Assembly: GCA_946122785.1 (NCBI GenBank)
Contig: CAMGYJ010000008.1
Location: 3,497,742-3,561,741 of the forward strand
Origin: Linum tenue
Taxonomy: Eukaryota; Streptophyta; Magnoliopsida; Malpighiales; Linaceae
Reading direction: 5' to 3'
DNA: 64,000 nucleotides
The translations under genes and the position numbers were made by a program. The first letter of the stretch is position 1; each line of letters begins with the position of its first letter. The notes below the pieces were generated by a model. The model did not search any database. It had not been told where the DNA came from and was given only the letters and a program-made list of their open reading frames with translations. Of this stretch, positions 24,446 through 36,599 are shown piece after piece.

Positions 24446-27195
24446 AGATAGATAGACCCAGAAAAAACCATTGATGATTAATTACTCATGGAGCAGTAGA
24501 AGGGGACTTGCAGTGAGCAGTACATCATAGTCATTCACTTAAATGGTTATCTCAAAGTTTGTTCTAGTTCTTACTATAGTGAAATGATCAGTTACTCATT
24601 CTAGTTGCCTTAGTTATGCAATTGTCAACTCTTAAAATTCTTGGCGGGCCCTTACTGTTTGAGAAAGTAAGATTTCATGATCATCGACTGATTCAAGTTG
24701 CCACTTATTGAGATGATCATTGGCTGATTCAAGTTACCTTTTGCTCCCTTCAATCACGATAACAGTCTGCAAGCTGAAAGTATTGTGTGGAATCAATCTT
24801 AGGTGAGACTTTTAAACTTAATACTAATATATAGTTACTTTTCTAGGAAGTCCGTACACCTAAAAAATATGATATACCTGTTGGTTCACTGTTGATCTGA
24901 AAGTTCCGTCTAGTTTCGCCTAATTATTGAGTCATCATGTACAAATGTACTCATTAAAGTTTCCCTTCAGCTCCCCCTCAACGTGCATCAATTGTGATGC
25001 ATTAACGTTTTTTATGAATTCGTGAAGAGAACTTGAGAAAAAGATTCGAATGCTCTGGTTGTTTGTAACATCCAGAAATACTCAAGTCATGTAAGGTTGC
25101 TGCTAATCTAAAATGTCGGTCTTCTTTCGCCTTATAATTATGAGGATCAACCTACTTCATCTAGTTGCCCTTCTGTTCCACGTCAGATTTTCGTGAACTT
25201 AGGAAGATATCTTCAGTGTCAGTGTCTCGCTACAAAATCCAAGGATTACATCATAGTTCATGGTTTTTGTTTCATCTGACTGGAAGGTTTGTGTTGTTGC
25301 TTGATCTTGATCTGATATGATTTTCGATTTGTCGTTACCTTCGGTTTCCCCTTAGTTCCTCTGGTTTATTAAGGTACTACTATTTTCTGCAAGTTGAAAC
25401 CCTTTCAATGTGTCCAACAAATAGCTCCAAGAAACCCTTTAAATAAGATGATGATTAGTTACTCATTCCAGTTGCCTTCCTACTCCACTTCAGATTCATT
25501 AGTCGTGACATTATCTTTTTAGCAGGAAGTACTTTATATAGTTCTAGAAGGGAACTTGAGAATGAATTTCACCATAGATAAAATCAAGAAAGTACCTTGT
25601 CCATGTCAGTTAAAGCCTATATGAAAGTCAGGTCCGATTATGATGAGTTATTCATTCTAGTGATTGTCTGGTGGCGGAAGAAACACGAATTATCTCCAAG
25701 GAACACGATGACTTCTTGAACGACTTCCTTTCCCTACCATGCAGTTTCGAGGTTAGCTTCCTTAAAAGAAAGTAGTGAACTAGGAATTAGCAGCAAAAAG
25801 GAGAAAATCATTTCTGTTCTCCCTTTGTGGTTCTGAAGTAATATTACTTTGTTCTGTCAAGTGCCATTATCATTGATCGACGAAAGGATAAATATAATTT
25901 GTGGAATTGTGTGGCGGAAGTGCTTCTTGTGTGTTGCAAGTAGCAAAAATTACTAGAGGTTCAATTACTTGAAAAACTTGAGTTTGATTTGGATCTTCAG
26001 GTGCTTTATGGGTGTACTGGCATTCTTTACTGAGCCCAAAGAACTACCTTTTGCTGCTGTAATTTCTCATTGATGGTTTGGCTTCATTGAAGATTGTTTT
26101 TCAAGTTATATTTGCATGTATGGTAATTTTACATGTGTGATTCAGGGATCATGTTAGAACTTGGATTATCTGAAGATGGAATATTTGCATGTCCCTCATA
26201 TAGTCGGATTTGAATTGCATAACTAACCCTTACGTGCCGAATACTACTATAGTCGGGCATGCATTTGTTGCTAGGATTTCTGAACCTCTATTTTTCTGTA
26301 GTTTAAATTATCTACTAGCAGGTAACAGAGGATTAACTAACAAAAAGAAAGAAAAACAGTAGCAATGAAACCATGTTGCAAAGTCACAGCCTTGGTAAAT
26401 TGTGTATGCGTGCTGGAGTCCAGGAATTATTGGAACTTCTAATTCAGTAGCATTTGATGCCCCAGAACGTGAAAATGAACGAAGTTCATTTGCTCTGTTG
26501 CAGCATGTGTCCTGCATGTTTTGCCGTGGTTGGTGTTGTTGGATTTGGTAATGTTTTCTTTCTGATGTTAATATGTTTGAGAGGGTTGAGTAGATGTTGA
26601 TGCTATCGAGGTCAGGATATCTGCTTTTGATATGTTAGACTGCTCACTTTAACTATTTGGAGTCCCAAGACCTATGACACTCGAGCAATTGTTTCACCTG
26701 TAAGTATATTCAATCATCCAACTTTCAGAGATTTCTAAAGAGAGGAAAAGCTTCTTAATGGATATAATCTGAATATAGTATGTGCATAATATCTTCCTGA
26801 ATCGATTAGAGATTTGATGGTAGAGAATTTGATCCCTTTCTTTATCCTTTTCTAACGAATTTTCAATTTGGTGAACCTAGTTGGTGGATAAATTCCCTTG
26901 TCAGTTTCTTGCCAATCTAGAAGTTGGGTCCGTTTTCACCTTATAATTAAGAGGGTCTATCAGTTTTACTTATTCCAGTTGTTGTTCTTCTTCTCCAGAT
27001 TCCTCATCCGTGGCAGTATTTGGTGAACTATAAATCTTGAAACGAATCCTAAAAGGAGCTGAATAGTATTCTGTCAACTTAATTTCTAAAATGAATCTTA
27101 TGGGGGAATGCAGCAATGCTCACTTCTAGATTGGTATCTTATGTCACAGTCGACTGACCCTGAAGATTCTATTCACGTTCTACTTACAGGTCCCG
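24446..27195. repeat. Non-coding middle part of block A
   Basis: This is diverged, AT-rich sequence colinear with 30457-32480 in block B. It includes scattered single copies of the foldback-unit motifs (for example near 25440-25640). A 27-codon open stretch at 25671-25751 beginning VAEETRIISKEHDDF ends at a possible donor site. No complete gene was found. Confidence 0.5.
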
Positions 27196-27199
27196 ATCT

Positions 27200-27830
27200 C
27201 AATTCAAGTTGTAGACAAAAGTTGGTATTGAGGTCGATTTAGATGTTATTGAGGATGACCCTGCGCATAAACGTTTGGTATGGAGGTTTCCTAAACAGAA
27301 ATGCGATGGACATTGTAGGAAAATGTTCTGGACTTGTAGTTCCTCTACATTGTCCAGTTCAAGTCGTGTAGCTTCAAGATGCAGCCTCATGTCTCCGTTG
27401 TTGCCAGCTTCTAGATTGATCAATGCATTTGAGACTCTTCAAGGCTTGCTGGATTGCCTTCTTGACTGTCTTTATGTTGGCTACGTATTGCTTCACCTTG
27501 TTATGATCCACATTGCTTCGTCTTCTTAGGAGGGTTGATTGAACTTGGCATGTGGAATCCTTTCATTGTAGATGAGGAATCTTATGTGGCACTGCACAAG
27601 TCTGGGGCCCTTCGAGATCCATGCAACATCTGGTTGAGGAACTTATTTTTATCCTGGACCAATGCATGTTTGGTTAAGTTGCAGCAACGCCAGCAACTTC
27701 TTCTCCATGTTGTCTTGTTAAGTGGCAGTACCAGCAAATTTCTCAGAAACTTCCAATTTTTTAAAGCTAGGAAGATGCCAGCTAATTGTGTGTTTCCCAA
27801 TCTGTTCTAGTTATTTGCAACTTATGAGAT
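27200..27830 (-). pseudogene. DUF241 (BPS1-like) pseudogene, block A copy
   Basis: On the minus strand, separate frames carry pieces that match the order of plant DUF241 proteins. They are NKFLNQMLHGSRRAPDLCSA (family: helix then LLDVCSTAKD), then HNKVKQYVANIKTVKKAIQQ followed by ALKSLKCIDQ (family: YLxSRKKxKKxIxKALxxLK), then a diverged C-terminal part around LEATRLELDNVEELQVQ. Stops and frame changes separate them and no start region is intact. The family assignment rests on remembered motifs. Partner copies are at about 32470-32900 and 38960-39420. Confidence 0.45.
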
Positions 27831-27891
27831 TAGAGGGTGTGGCCTTGAGGGATTTAACTTGGGAAGATGTGGCGGCCACTTGGGAAGATGT

Positions 27892-28345
27892 GGATTCCAC
27901 AAGCCTGCACATTGTACCTCACATTAACAGTGATGTACTTGACAGTGATTAAGCAGCAAGCCAAGTTAATAGTGATTTACTTGACAAGGTCTGCTACTTT
28001 GAGCCATGCACTCTGACACTGTCGATGCATCTTGAATCCTACCTTCAGCTTTGCTGTCTGCAGGAGGAGAAGAATTCGAAGATTCCTCAGCAGATAACTG
28101 AAGTTTAAGCAGCAGCAGCAATAGGTGAATCAACCAGTGCGTCAGGTGTAGCTAAATCAAGGATACAGAAGACTGCTTCCTGCTGGGCCACTGCACAAAG
28201 AACCAACATGGTCATGCCACAATACGAACCAGCCATTAGCATTTTGACTTGCGACAGGATTCAACAATTGGGGGCAGTTAGCAATGCCAATTCAGAATTC
28301 GATAACTCTAGTCTTAAGGTGCAAGAGTAGCAACCTGAACTCGCA
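27892..28345 (-). pseudogene. Truncated BCCP copy 2 pseudogene (exons 2-3 and edge of exon 4)
   Basis: The sequence is colinear with 21065-21600 of BCCP copy 2. Exon 3 is recognisable (minus strand: LSAEESSNSSPPADSK), but an extra base near 27997 (CTACTTTGAGCC against CTACTTGAGCC) shifts the frame. Exon 2 (tryptophan-proline-serine start, WPSRKQSS) is present at about 28163-28190 but cut short. Exon 1 is removed by a deletion of about 700 bp relative to copy 2, so intron 1 sequence abuts the 5' leader. Exons 5-7 are absent because the block starts inside exon 4. It cannot encode BCCP. Confidence 0.8.
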
Positions 28346-28349
28346 CAGA

Positions 28350-29000
28350 AACAAACAAGTGAATTAAACAGTCGGAGAGAAGAGGAGACGGAAGTGAGAT
28401 AGCGAGCGAGTTAGTCTGGGCTGGGGCCCAGTCCAACTCGATAAGGACCAAAATATATGTTGCAGGTATGGTTTGGGCCCAAATATAACGGAAGCTAAAA
28501 ATAAGGGCCTTTCGGTGAAATTGGTGCCCAATTGCCCATTGTTGGCAGTAACGAAGATAAGTCAAGGGCATTGTAGTCATTTCTAATACTCCGCGTATTT
28601 GAACCGCGTTAATCATCTCATGAGGCGGTAACTTTACACTATTAATAGAATCGTCGCCCGCGCTTCTGCAACGGTCACTATACTCTGAATTGGAGTTCTG
28701 AGAGGGCTCGATCTGTCGTTGAGCGTGTTCCGTTCGTAGTGACTGCTTGCTCCGGGTACGTCTGAGATATTCAGTTTGATAATTCCTTCGCCTGAATTCT
28801 TTTGTTCCTCTCCGGAAAATCCGGGATCGTGATATTGCTCTCTTCTTATTCCGCCGAATCTCGAACGCCAAGAAAGAATTTTTTTCGTTCGACCCGCAGC
28901 CCATGGAATTTCGCAAGGGTTTCGACATGATTAGCGCGGGTTAGGGATTTTTGGTACTCGTGGTCGTCGCTCCATTGCAAGATGGGTTTTTGCGTGTTTC
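28350..29000. promoter_or_regulatory. Copy of the site II promoter region in block B
   Basis: This matches 22310-23120 with substitutions and small deletions. The GGGCTGGGGCCCAG core at 28418-28431, the GAGGCGGTAACT motif and ACTATTAATAG are kept. Its minus-strand partner gene is the dead BCCP copy, so any promoter activity would drive only the plus-strand unit. A 204-codon minus-strand frame across it (28314-28928) is not a recognisable protein. Confidence 0.45.
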
Positions 29001-29007
29001 CGGAAAT

Positions 29008-29130
29008 ATGACGCGATCTGGGCTGGACCAGCCTTTCTCTGGTATTGTTCTACGTGTCCCTTCCTTTCTATGTCGAGAAATTGAATATATGTGCAACAAA
29101 TTCAAGGATTGCATAATTATTATCATGTGA
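29008..29130 (+). other. Small conserved ORF in block B
   Basis: This 40-codon frame begins MTRSGLDQPFSGIVLRV. It is homologous to the frame at 23126-23194, which stops after 22 residues. No domain. Confidence 0.25.
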
Positions 29131-29387
29131 TTGTGCTTGCTGTTTGTTTCAGTTACTCCCTTCAGTGGACTATGACCTATCTTGACGTGTTATTGCTTGT
29201 TCAATGATTCTTGTCTTGCCGTCCTATTGCCCTGTCCTTCTGGTATGATCATGATCAAATTTTGGTATCGCTAGACAATGTTTTCTCAATTGCTGCTTAT
29301 ATAATAGGTAGACCCAGAAAATACTTGTTACATGTCTTTGATGCTTATGAAATTGGGAATGGTTTTGCCTTGGATTAAGATGATTAG

Positions 29388-30456
29388 TCACTCACTCCAG
29401 TTGCCCTTTTGCTCCACTTCATGTCCATCAGTCACGATAGTCTTTCTCAATATGAAATTTCTTTGTGGGATCCTAGAAGAGGAACTTGGAAATGATTATA
29501 CATCATAGATAAATCCATAAATGTCTAATCACTGTCAGCTCAATGCTAATCTGCAAGCTGATTTGGTGTTGCTTATAATAAGTGATTAAAACTTATTCTA
29601 GTTGGCATTCTGCTCCACTTCAGTTGTGACCATGTTCTGTAAATTGAAAGTCCGATATGGAGTCCTAGAAGGGAACTCGAGAATAAGTACTACATCATAG
29701 ATGTACCCATAAAATACATTGCCTTTGCCAGTTGAAAGCTTATCTGAAAGTTGACTTGGTGTTGCTGTATAATAAGTGATTAGTACTCATTTCAGTTGCC
29801 TTTCTGCTCCATTTCAGTTGTGATAATGTTCTGTAAACAAAAGTACGATAGGGAGTCCTAGAAGGGAACTTGAGAATGAGTACTAGATGGATAGACCCAG
29901 AGAATACCATTTGATATCAGTTCCGTGCTTATCTGAAGGTTGAGTTGGTGTCGCCATATAATAAGTGATTAGTACTCATTTCAGTTGCCTTTCTGCTCCA
30001 CTTCAGTTGTGACCATGTTCTTGTAAACAGAAAGTACGATAGGGAGTCCTAGAAGGGAACTTTAGAATGAGTACTAGATGGATAGACCCAGAAAATACCA
30101 TTTGATATCAGTTTCGTTCTTATCTGAAGGTTGAGTTGTTGTCGCCATATAATAAGTGATTAGTACTCATTTCAGTTGCCTTTCTGCTCCACATCAGTTG
30201 TGACCATGTTCTGTAATCAGAAAGTACGATAGGGAGTCCTAGATGGGAACTTGAGAATGAGTACTAGATGGATAGACCCAGAAAATTCCATTTGATACCA
30301 GTTCCGTGCTTATCTGAAGGTTGAGTTGGTGTTGCCGTATAATAAGTGATTAGTACTCATTTCAGTTGCCTTTCTGCTCCACTTCAGTTGTGACCATGTT
30401 TTGTAAACATAAAGTACGATAGGGAGTCCTCAGAAGGGAACTTGCGTATGAGTACT
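29388..30456 (+). repeat. Tandem foldback array, block B (about 190-bp units)
   Basis: The GTTGCC landmark lies at 29795, 29984, 30175 and 30365, a spacing of 189-191 bp, with diverged units at about 29400 and 29601. Predicted foldbacks are 29782-29884, 29971-30075, 30162-30265 and 30352-30456. In these units the right arm has CCTTTCT where block A has CCCTTCT. Opposite AGAAGGG this keeps a G-T wobble pair, so the stem is preserved. The unit is longer than in block A because of extra sequence around GATAGACCCAGAAAATACC in the inter-hairpin part. Confidence 0.8.
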
Positions 30457-32460
30457 AGATAGATAGACCCAGAAAATACCATTTGATGTCAGTTCTGTGC
30501 TTATCTGAAGGTTAGGTCCGATTTTGTCTAATATAAGATGATTAATTAATCATGGAGTAGTAGACGGGGAATTGCAATGAAAAGTACATCATAGCCATTC
30601 AGTTGAATGATTATCTCGAAGTTGGTTTTGGCTCTTCCTAAAAGTGAAATGATCTGTTACTTAGTCCAGTTGCCTTAGTTATGCAATAATTGACTCTTAA
30701 TATTCTTGGCGTGAACTTACTGTTTGAGAAAGTAAGATTTCATGATCATGGACTCATTCAAGTTGCCACTTATTAAGATGATCATAGACTAATTCAAGTT
30801 GTCTTTTGCTACCTTTAAAATCTTCAATCATGATAACATTCTGCAAGCTGAAAGTCCTGGGTGGAATCAGTCTTAGGTAGACTTTCAGAACGAGTACTCA
30901 GAATGAGTACACTACTATATAGTTACTTTTTTATGGAGTCTGTTCACCTTAAAATATATGCTATACACGTTGGTTCTGTGTTGATCTGAAAGTTCCGTCC
31001 AGTTATGTGCCTAATTATTGAGTCATCATGTACTCATTCAAGTGCGCGATGACTAACTATTGGGTCCGTGTTGATCCAATCTCCTTCATTCTATTGACTG
31101 TCTGGTGGCGGAAGAAACACGAATTAGCTCCAAGAAACCCGTGGACTTCTTGAATTACTTCCCTTCCCTACCCTGCAGCAAAAAAGAAAGTAGTGAACTA
31201 GGAATTAGCAGCAAAAAGGAGAAACCGTTTCTGTTCTCTCCGTTTGTGGTTCTGAAGTAATATTTCTTAGTTCTGCTCAGTGCCATTGTCATGGATCAAC
31301 GAAAGGATAGATATAATTTGTGCAATTGTGTGGCGGAAGTGTTCCTTGTGTGTTGCAAGTATAACAAATTTCTTGGAGGTTCAGTTACTTGAAAAACTTG
31401 ACTTCGATTGGGATCTTCATGTGCTTTAAGGGTGTAATGCATTTTTTACTTAGTCCAAAGAACTACCTTTTGCTACTGTTATTTGTCATTGATGATTTGG
31501 CTTCCTTGAAGATTGGTTTTCGATTTATATTTGCATGCAAAGATGTATGCTAATTGGATATGTGTGATTCAGCGATCTTATTAGAACTTGGTTTATCTGA
31601 AGATTGTATATTGGCATGTCCTTCATATAGTAGGATTTGAATGCAGAACTATCCCATGTGTATCGAAGACTACTATAGTCGGGCATGCATTTGTTGCTAG
31701 GATTTTTAAACTTTATTATTCTGTAGTTTAAATTCTCCACTAGCAGGGAACAAAGGATTGACAAACAAAAAGAGAGATACATAGTAGCAGTGAAACCATG
31801 CTGCAAAGTGATAGCCTTGGTAAATTTTGTATGCGTGTTGGAGTCCAGGATATATTGAAACTTCTAATTCAGTAGCATTTCATGCACCATAACATGGAAA
31901 TGAAGAAAGTCCAATTCCTCTGTTGGAACATGTGTCCTACTTGTTTTACCGTGGATTGGTGTTGGATTTGGTATTTGTGGCAAATTTTTTTTTGTGTTAA
32001 TGTTTTCTTTCTTAGATTGCATTACAAGTGGTGTTAATATGTTTGAGGGGGTCGAGTAGATATTGATGCTATCGAGATATCTGCGTCTGACATGTTACTG
32101 CTCACTGTAACTATTTAGAGTCCTAAGACCTATGATTCTCGACCATTTGTTTCACCCGTAAGTATTCGGAGATTTCTAAAGAGAGGAAAAGCTTCTTACT
32201 GCAAGTGGCCCTTTTGGAATTTTGCTTCATTAATGAATATAGTATATGCATGATATATGCCTGAATCGATTAGAGATTTGATGGTAGAGAATTTGATCCC
32301 TTTCTTTATCCTTTTCTAATGAATTTTCAATTTGGTGAACCCAGTTGGTGGATAAATTCCCTTGTCAGTTTCTTGCCAATCTAGAAGTTGGGTCCGTTTT
32401 CACCTTATAATAATTAAGAGGGTCTATCAGTTTTACTTATTCCAGTTGCCGTTCTTCTTC
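30457..32460. repeat. Non-coding middle part of block B
   Basis: Colinear with 24446-27100 but shorter. It contains the VAEETR-like open stretch at 31105-31180, with many replacement differences from block A, and AT-rich spacer. No gene was found. Confidence 0.5.
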
Positions 32461-32469
32461 TCCAGATTC

Positions 32470-32900
32470 CTCATCCGAGGCTTTCTGGATTGCCTTCTTG
32501 ACTGTCTTTTGGTTGGCTATGTATTGATTCACCTTGTTATGATCCGCATTGCCTCGTCTTCTTAGGAAGATTGATTAAACTTGGCATGTGGAATCCATTA
32601 ATTATGGATGAGGAATCTTTTATGGCACAAGTCTGGGAGCCTTCGAGATCCATTCAACATCTGGTTCAGGAACTTATTTTTTCCTGGGCCAAGGCTTGTT
32701 GGTTAAGTTGGAGCAACGCCAAGAACTTCTTCTCCATGTTGTCTTGTTAAGTGACAATACCAGTAAATTTCCCAGCAACTTCCAATGTTGTAAAGCTAGT
32801 AAGATGCCAAGCTAATTGTGTGTTTCCCAATCTGTTCTAGTTATTTGCAACTTCTGAGACTAAAGGGTACGACCTTGAGGGCTAGCTGATGGATTTAACT
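32470..32900 (-). pseudogene. DUF241 (BPS1-like) pseudogene, block B copy
   Basis: Similar to 27430-27830 but more decayed, with several small deletions. The part equivalent to 27200-27420 is absent: the sequence passes from the shared spacer (TCCTCATCCGAGG) straight into the CTTTCTGGATTGCCTTC stretch at about 32480. Confidence 0.4.
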
Positions 32901-32929
32901 TGGGAAGATGTTGCGCCATTTAGAGATGA

Positions 32930-33955
32930 TGATAAAGCTAAAGGTTTTGGAGTCTTTGTATTCAGAGTAAACTTTCTATTGCTCTTAAAGGTACAATACT
33001 CTAGTTACTCAGTCTCCTAGCAAATTTGTAATGGGAGCCAGAACCTGTCATATTATTTGAGGTAGGAAGTTAGGTTGGCCTTTAAAATATGTACATGGTG
33101 GAAGGAAAAATAAATGAAGGATCTCATTTGGCTTTTAAGTATCAGTGTTCGAAATTTGTAACATTCATGTTCAGAACTGGAAATATACACATGATATGAG
33201 GAAAACTTTATTGATACGTTGAACCTTACTGTTTGAGGTAGTTAGATGTTTACTGGAAAGTTGTATTCTGTTCTGCCTTGTGAAATCTAAATATGTTGCA
33301 TCCATATTGCTAAGTCTGATTACATCATTATTGTGCCTAGTCTATTTGCAAATGCTTGTTGCCCTTCTCCCTATTAAATAGATTCAAGTTCTCCCAGCAA
33401 TAGTTCTTGATGTTCGTTGTTCTGAAACTGGATTCTAACTGGTCACAACGAACAAGAAATCACGAGGCTAGCATACGAATGCATAGTTTCCGATTTGTGA
33501 TTGAATAGTCTTGGATTATTATGCATGTCTTCTACAGTATCCCTGGCTACTGCTTCTGCCTACTTTCTTAGTATATATAGTTCCGACTGAGTCTTAGAAG
33601 CATAATTGCATAGTTCATGTGAATTGTGATTCAATGGTCTTCAATTGTCTATACATAGCTTATTTTACTAGTTGTGATTCACTTTATTAGCAAAAATTTG
33701 TTGATGGAAGCAAGAACCTGTCATTTTTCTTTTTTTGGGTGATGGTCTTGGATTATATAAGCATGGTTGCCTAGGAAATATATACTTGGTACAGGGGAGT
33801 AGAGACAGAAAAATTATGTTTATTTAAAATATCAATGTTCAGAATTTGGAAATGTTCAGGTCTGCAAAAAAAAAAAAACCAGTAAGGTAGCTTCATTTGC
33901 TTGAGAACTGTGCTATGGTCTAGACTCTACTCTTTTAATTTGAAATATCAATGTT
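32930..33955. repeat. Tail of block B, shared with block C
   Basis: AT-rich non-coding DNA colinear with 39470-40576, recognisable by AAGAACCTGTCAT, the CGAACAAGAAATCAC stretch near 33448 and 40118, and the GTCTGCA-poly(A)-CCAG stretch near 33862. No gene was seen. Confidence 0.55.
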
Positions 33956-33959
33956 CAGG

Positions 33960-35175
33960 CCTGCATAAAAGATAGACCCTAAAAAAACCTCGTCTATGTC
34001 AGTTGAATGCTTATCTGAAAGCTGAGATGGTGTTGCTTATAATAAGTGATACATAATCATTCCAGTTGCCCTTCTGCCCCACTTCAGTTATGCCCATTTC
34101 CAGTGAACAGAAAATACGATATGGACTCCTAGAAGGGAGCTTCAGAATAAGGACTACATCATGGATGAACCCAGAAAATACCTTGTATATGTTGGTTCAA
34201 TCCTTATCTTAAAGTCGAGTGCCTTATAATAAATGGTTAGTACTCATTTCAGTAGTCCTCCTGTTCCACTCAGTTGTGGCAATGTTCTGTAAGTGGAAAG
34301 TATGATATGGGGTGCTAGAAGGGAACTTGAGAATGAATACTACATCGTAGATGAACCCTGAAAATACCTTGCATGTGCCGGTTCAATTCTTATTTGAAAG
34401 TTGAGTTGGTGTTGCCTTACAATAAGTAATCAATACTCATTTAAGTTGCCCTTCTGCTCCACTTTAGTAGTCACCATGTTCTGCAAATTGAAAGTACGGT
34501 ACGGAGTCCTAGAAGGAAATTTGAGAATGTATCATAGATGAACGCAGTAAAATACCTTGTGTCTTGGTTCAATGCTTATATGAAATTTGAGTTGGTGTTA
34601 CCTCATAATAAGTTATTATAGGTACTCATTTTAGTTGCCCTTCTACTCTACTTCAGTTGTGACCATGTTATGCAAACAGACAGTAATATATGGAGTTCTA
34701 AAAGGGAACTTTAGAATGAGTACTATATAAATAGACCCATAAAATACATTTCCATATCAGTTCAGTTCGTACCATGTTATGCAAACAGACACTAATATAT
34801 AGAGTCCTAGAAGGGAACTTCAGAATGAGTACTATATAAATAGACCCATAAAATACATTTCCATATCAGTTCAGTTTGTATCTGAAGGTTGACTTCGATT
34901 TTTCCTATCATAAGATGATTAATTACTCATTCTGGTTGCCCTTCTGCTCTACTTATGTTGGATCATGTTCTGCAAACAGAAAGTAATATATAGAGTCCTA
35001 GAAGGGAACTTGAGAATGAATACTATATAAATGGACAGAAAATACATCTTCCATATCAGTTCAATGCTTAATTGAAGGTTGAATCCAATTTTGCTTATCA
35101 TAAGATAGTTAATTACTCATTCCAGTTGCCCTTCTGTTTTACTGCAGTTGTTACCGTGTTTCATAACCATAAAAT
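33960..35175 (+). repeat. Tandem foldback units, block C (diverged)
   Basis: Six or seven units can be followed by GTTGCC or GTAGTCC landmarks (about 34065, 34250, 34445, 34634, 34935, 35125), each with a CTAGAAGGGAACTT-type arm. The region at 34640-34900 contains a recent duplication of about 110 bp around ACCATGTTATGCAAACAGAC. Pairing between arms is weaker than in blocks A and B. Confidence 0.65.
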
Positions 35176-36591
35176 ACTATATGGAGCCATATAGTGAGAT
35201 GATTATCTGGAAGTTAGTTATGATTCTGCCTAATAGTGAGATGATCAGTAGCTTATTCTAGTTGCCTTAGTTATGCAATCTGATTCTTAATATGCTTGTC
35301 GTGACCTTATTGTTTGAGAAAGTAATATTTCTTGATCATGGACTCATTCAAGTTGCCTTATTATTTCTATGATCATCGACTGATTCGAGTTGCCTTTTGC
35401 TCCCTTTGAAATTTGCAATCACGAATTCATTCTGCAAGCTGAAAGTCCTGTCTGGAATCAGTCTTTGGTGAGACTTTAAGAATGAATACTAAGTTTTTTA
35501 ATGGTAAACCTAAAAATATTCGCTGTACATAATCAGCAAGTTTCATCCAGATTTGCCTAATTATTGAGGTATCATGTACTCTTCATGTTGGTGCTACACA
35601 ATAATCCATTTGCCATTCGACTCCATTTAAGATACCTCAATTGCACCATTATTCCTGAATTGGAAATCTTGAAGATTCCTCAAAAGGAACTCAAGAATGA
35701 TAACCTGAGCGTCGGTGTCTAGTTACAAAATTCAAGGATTACATGATAGTGCATGTTTTTTGTTTCAATTACGACTGTAGTCGACTATGACACCACTGCT
35801 GAAGTGTATTTGCTTGTCTATGATGCTAATCTTGCTTGTTAAATGGTTGTCATTGCATTCTATGTCTCTCACCTGTCGGGATGATCACACTGGGGAGTTT
35901 TTTGGGTGTCACTAAACTGTGTTAGCTCAATTTGTCTTTTGATTTCCTAGAAAGGTGTTGCCGTGAATAGGGTGAAAGTGGTTCCGAGGAGGACGGACTA
36001 AAAGCAATATGATGATCCAAGTCTGTTGTCCTGGGTTATATTTCCACGGTGATATCTTTTAAGGGTGCAGCTATGGTTGTTGTCCGCAAGCATTTCGATT
36101 TCCTACTTACAATCCAAAATAATTTTACATGTTTGATTCTGGAATCTTGTTAGAACTTGGTTTATCTGAAGATTGAATATTGGCATGTCCCTTATATAGG
36201 ATTTGAATGCAAAACTATCCCATGCGTGACAAAGACAACGAACAAGTGAGAGCAGGGAAGCTTCCAGTTGCTATGAATTTTTCACCATATGCCCATTTGG
36301 ACTAGCGTTCTGCAAGTATGATGAACGATAAAATGGCATGGAGTTACTTCAACATCAAGTCCTTAGGTGTGTAACTTTAGTCCCAGACTGTTTGTTCGGA
36401 CATCATTTTTTGTTTGACAACGATTTTGATCACGTATTTGTGTCCGCTTCTGCCTTATTGTTGAGGTGACCTCTGATCATTCTACTTGCCCTTCTGCTTT
36501 TCTCGAAGTACATCGTTGGTGTTGGAAATCCACATAATGAGAGTATCTTATAGAGTCATAGAAAGAACATGGAAAATGAGTGCTCATGATA
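35176..36591. other. Non-coding part of block C
   Basis: Partly colinear with 24540-26240 (GTAATATTTCTTGATCATGG, TTAGAACTTGGTTTATCTG). No gene was seen. Confidence 0.45.
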
Positions 36592-36599
36592 GATATATC

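Larger units (their letters stand above)
21100..27890. repeat. Segmental repeat block A
   Basis: This block shares long colinear similarity with block B (about 27892-33955) and, in part, block C (about 33956-40576). It runs from the 5' half of BCCP copy 2 through the promoter, the 174-bp tandem units and a long non-coding middle part to a DUF241 pseudogene. It ends abruptly at about 27885 after GGGAAGATGTGG, where the block B BCCP fragment begins. The 0.9-1 kb tail seen at the ends of B and C is missing here. Similarity was judged by reading matching landmarks, not by alignment software. Confidence 0.75.
27892..33955. repeat. Segmental repeat block B
   Basis: This is the second block, containing the BCCP remnant, a copy of the site II promoter region (28350-28720), the small ORF at 29008, foldback units (29400-30500), the non-coding middle part, a DUF241 pseudogene and a tail (32930-33955). 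The tail is shared with block C (39470-40576) but missing from block A. Confidence 0.75.

Noticed and set aside
28314..28928. 204-codon minus-strand ORF
   Set aside because: Crosses the copied promoter/leader region and the dead BCCP leader. It has no recognisable motif, and the block A equivalent does not keep the frame.
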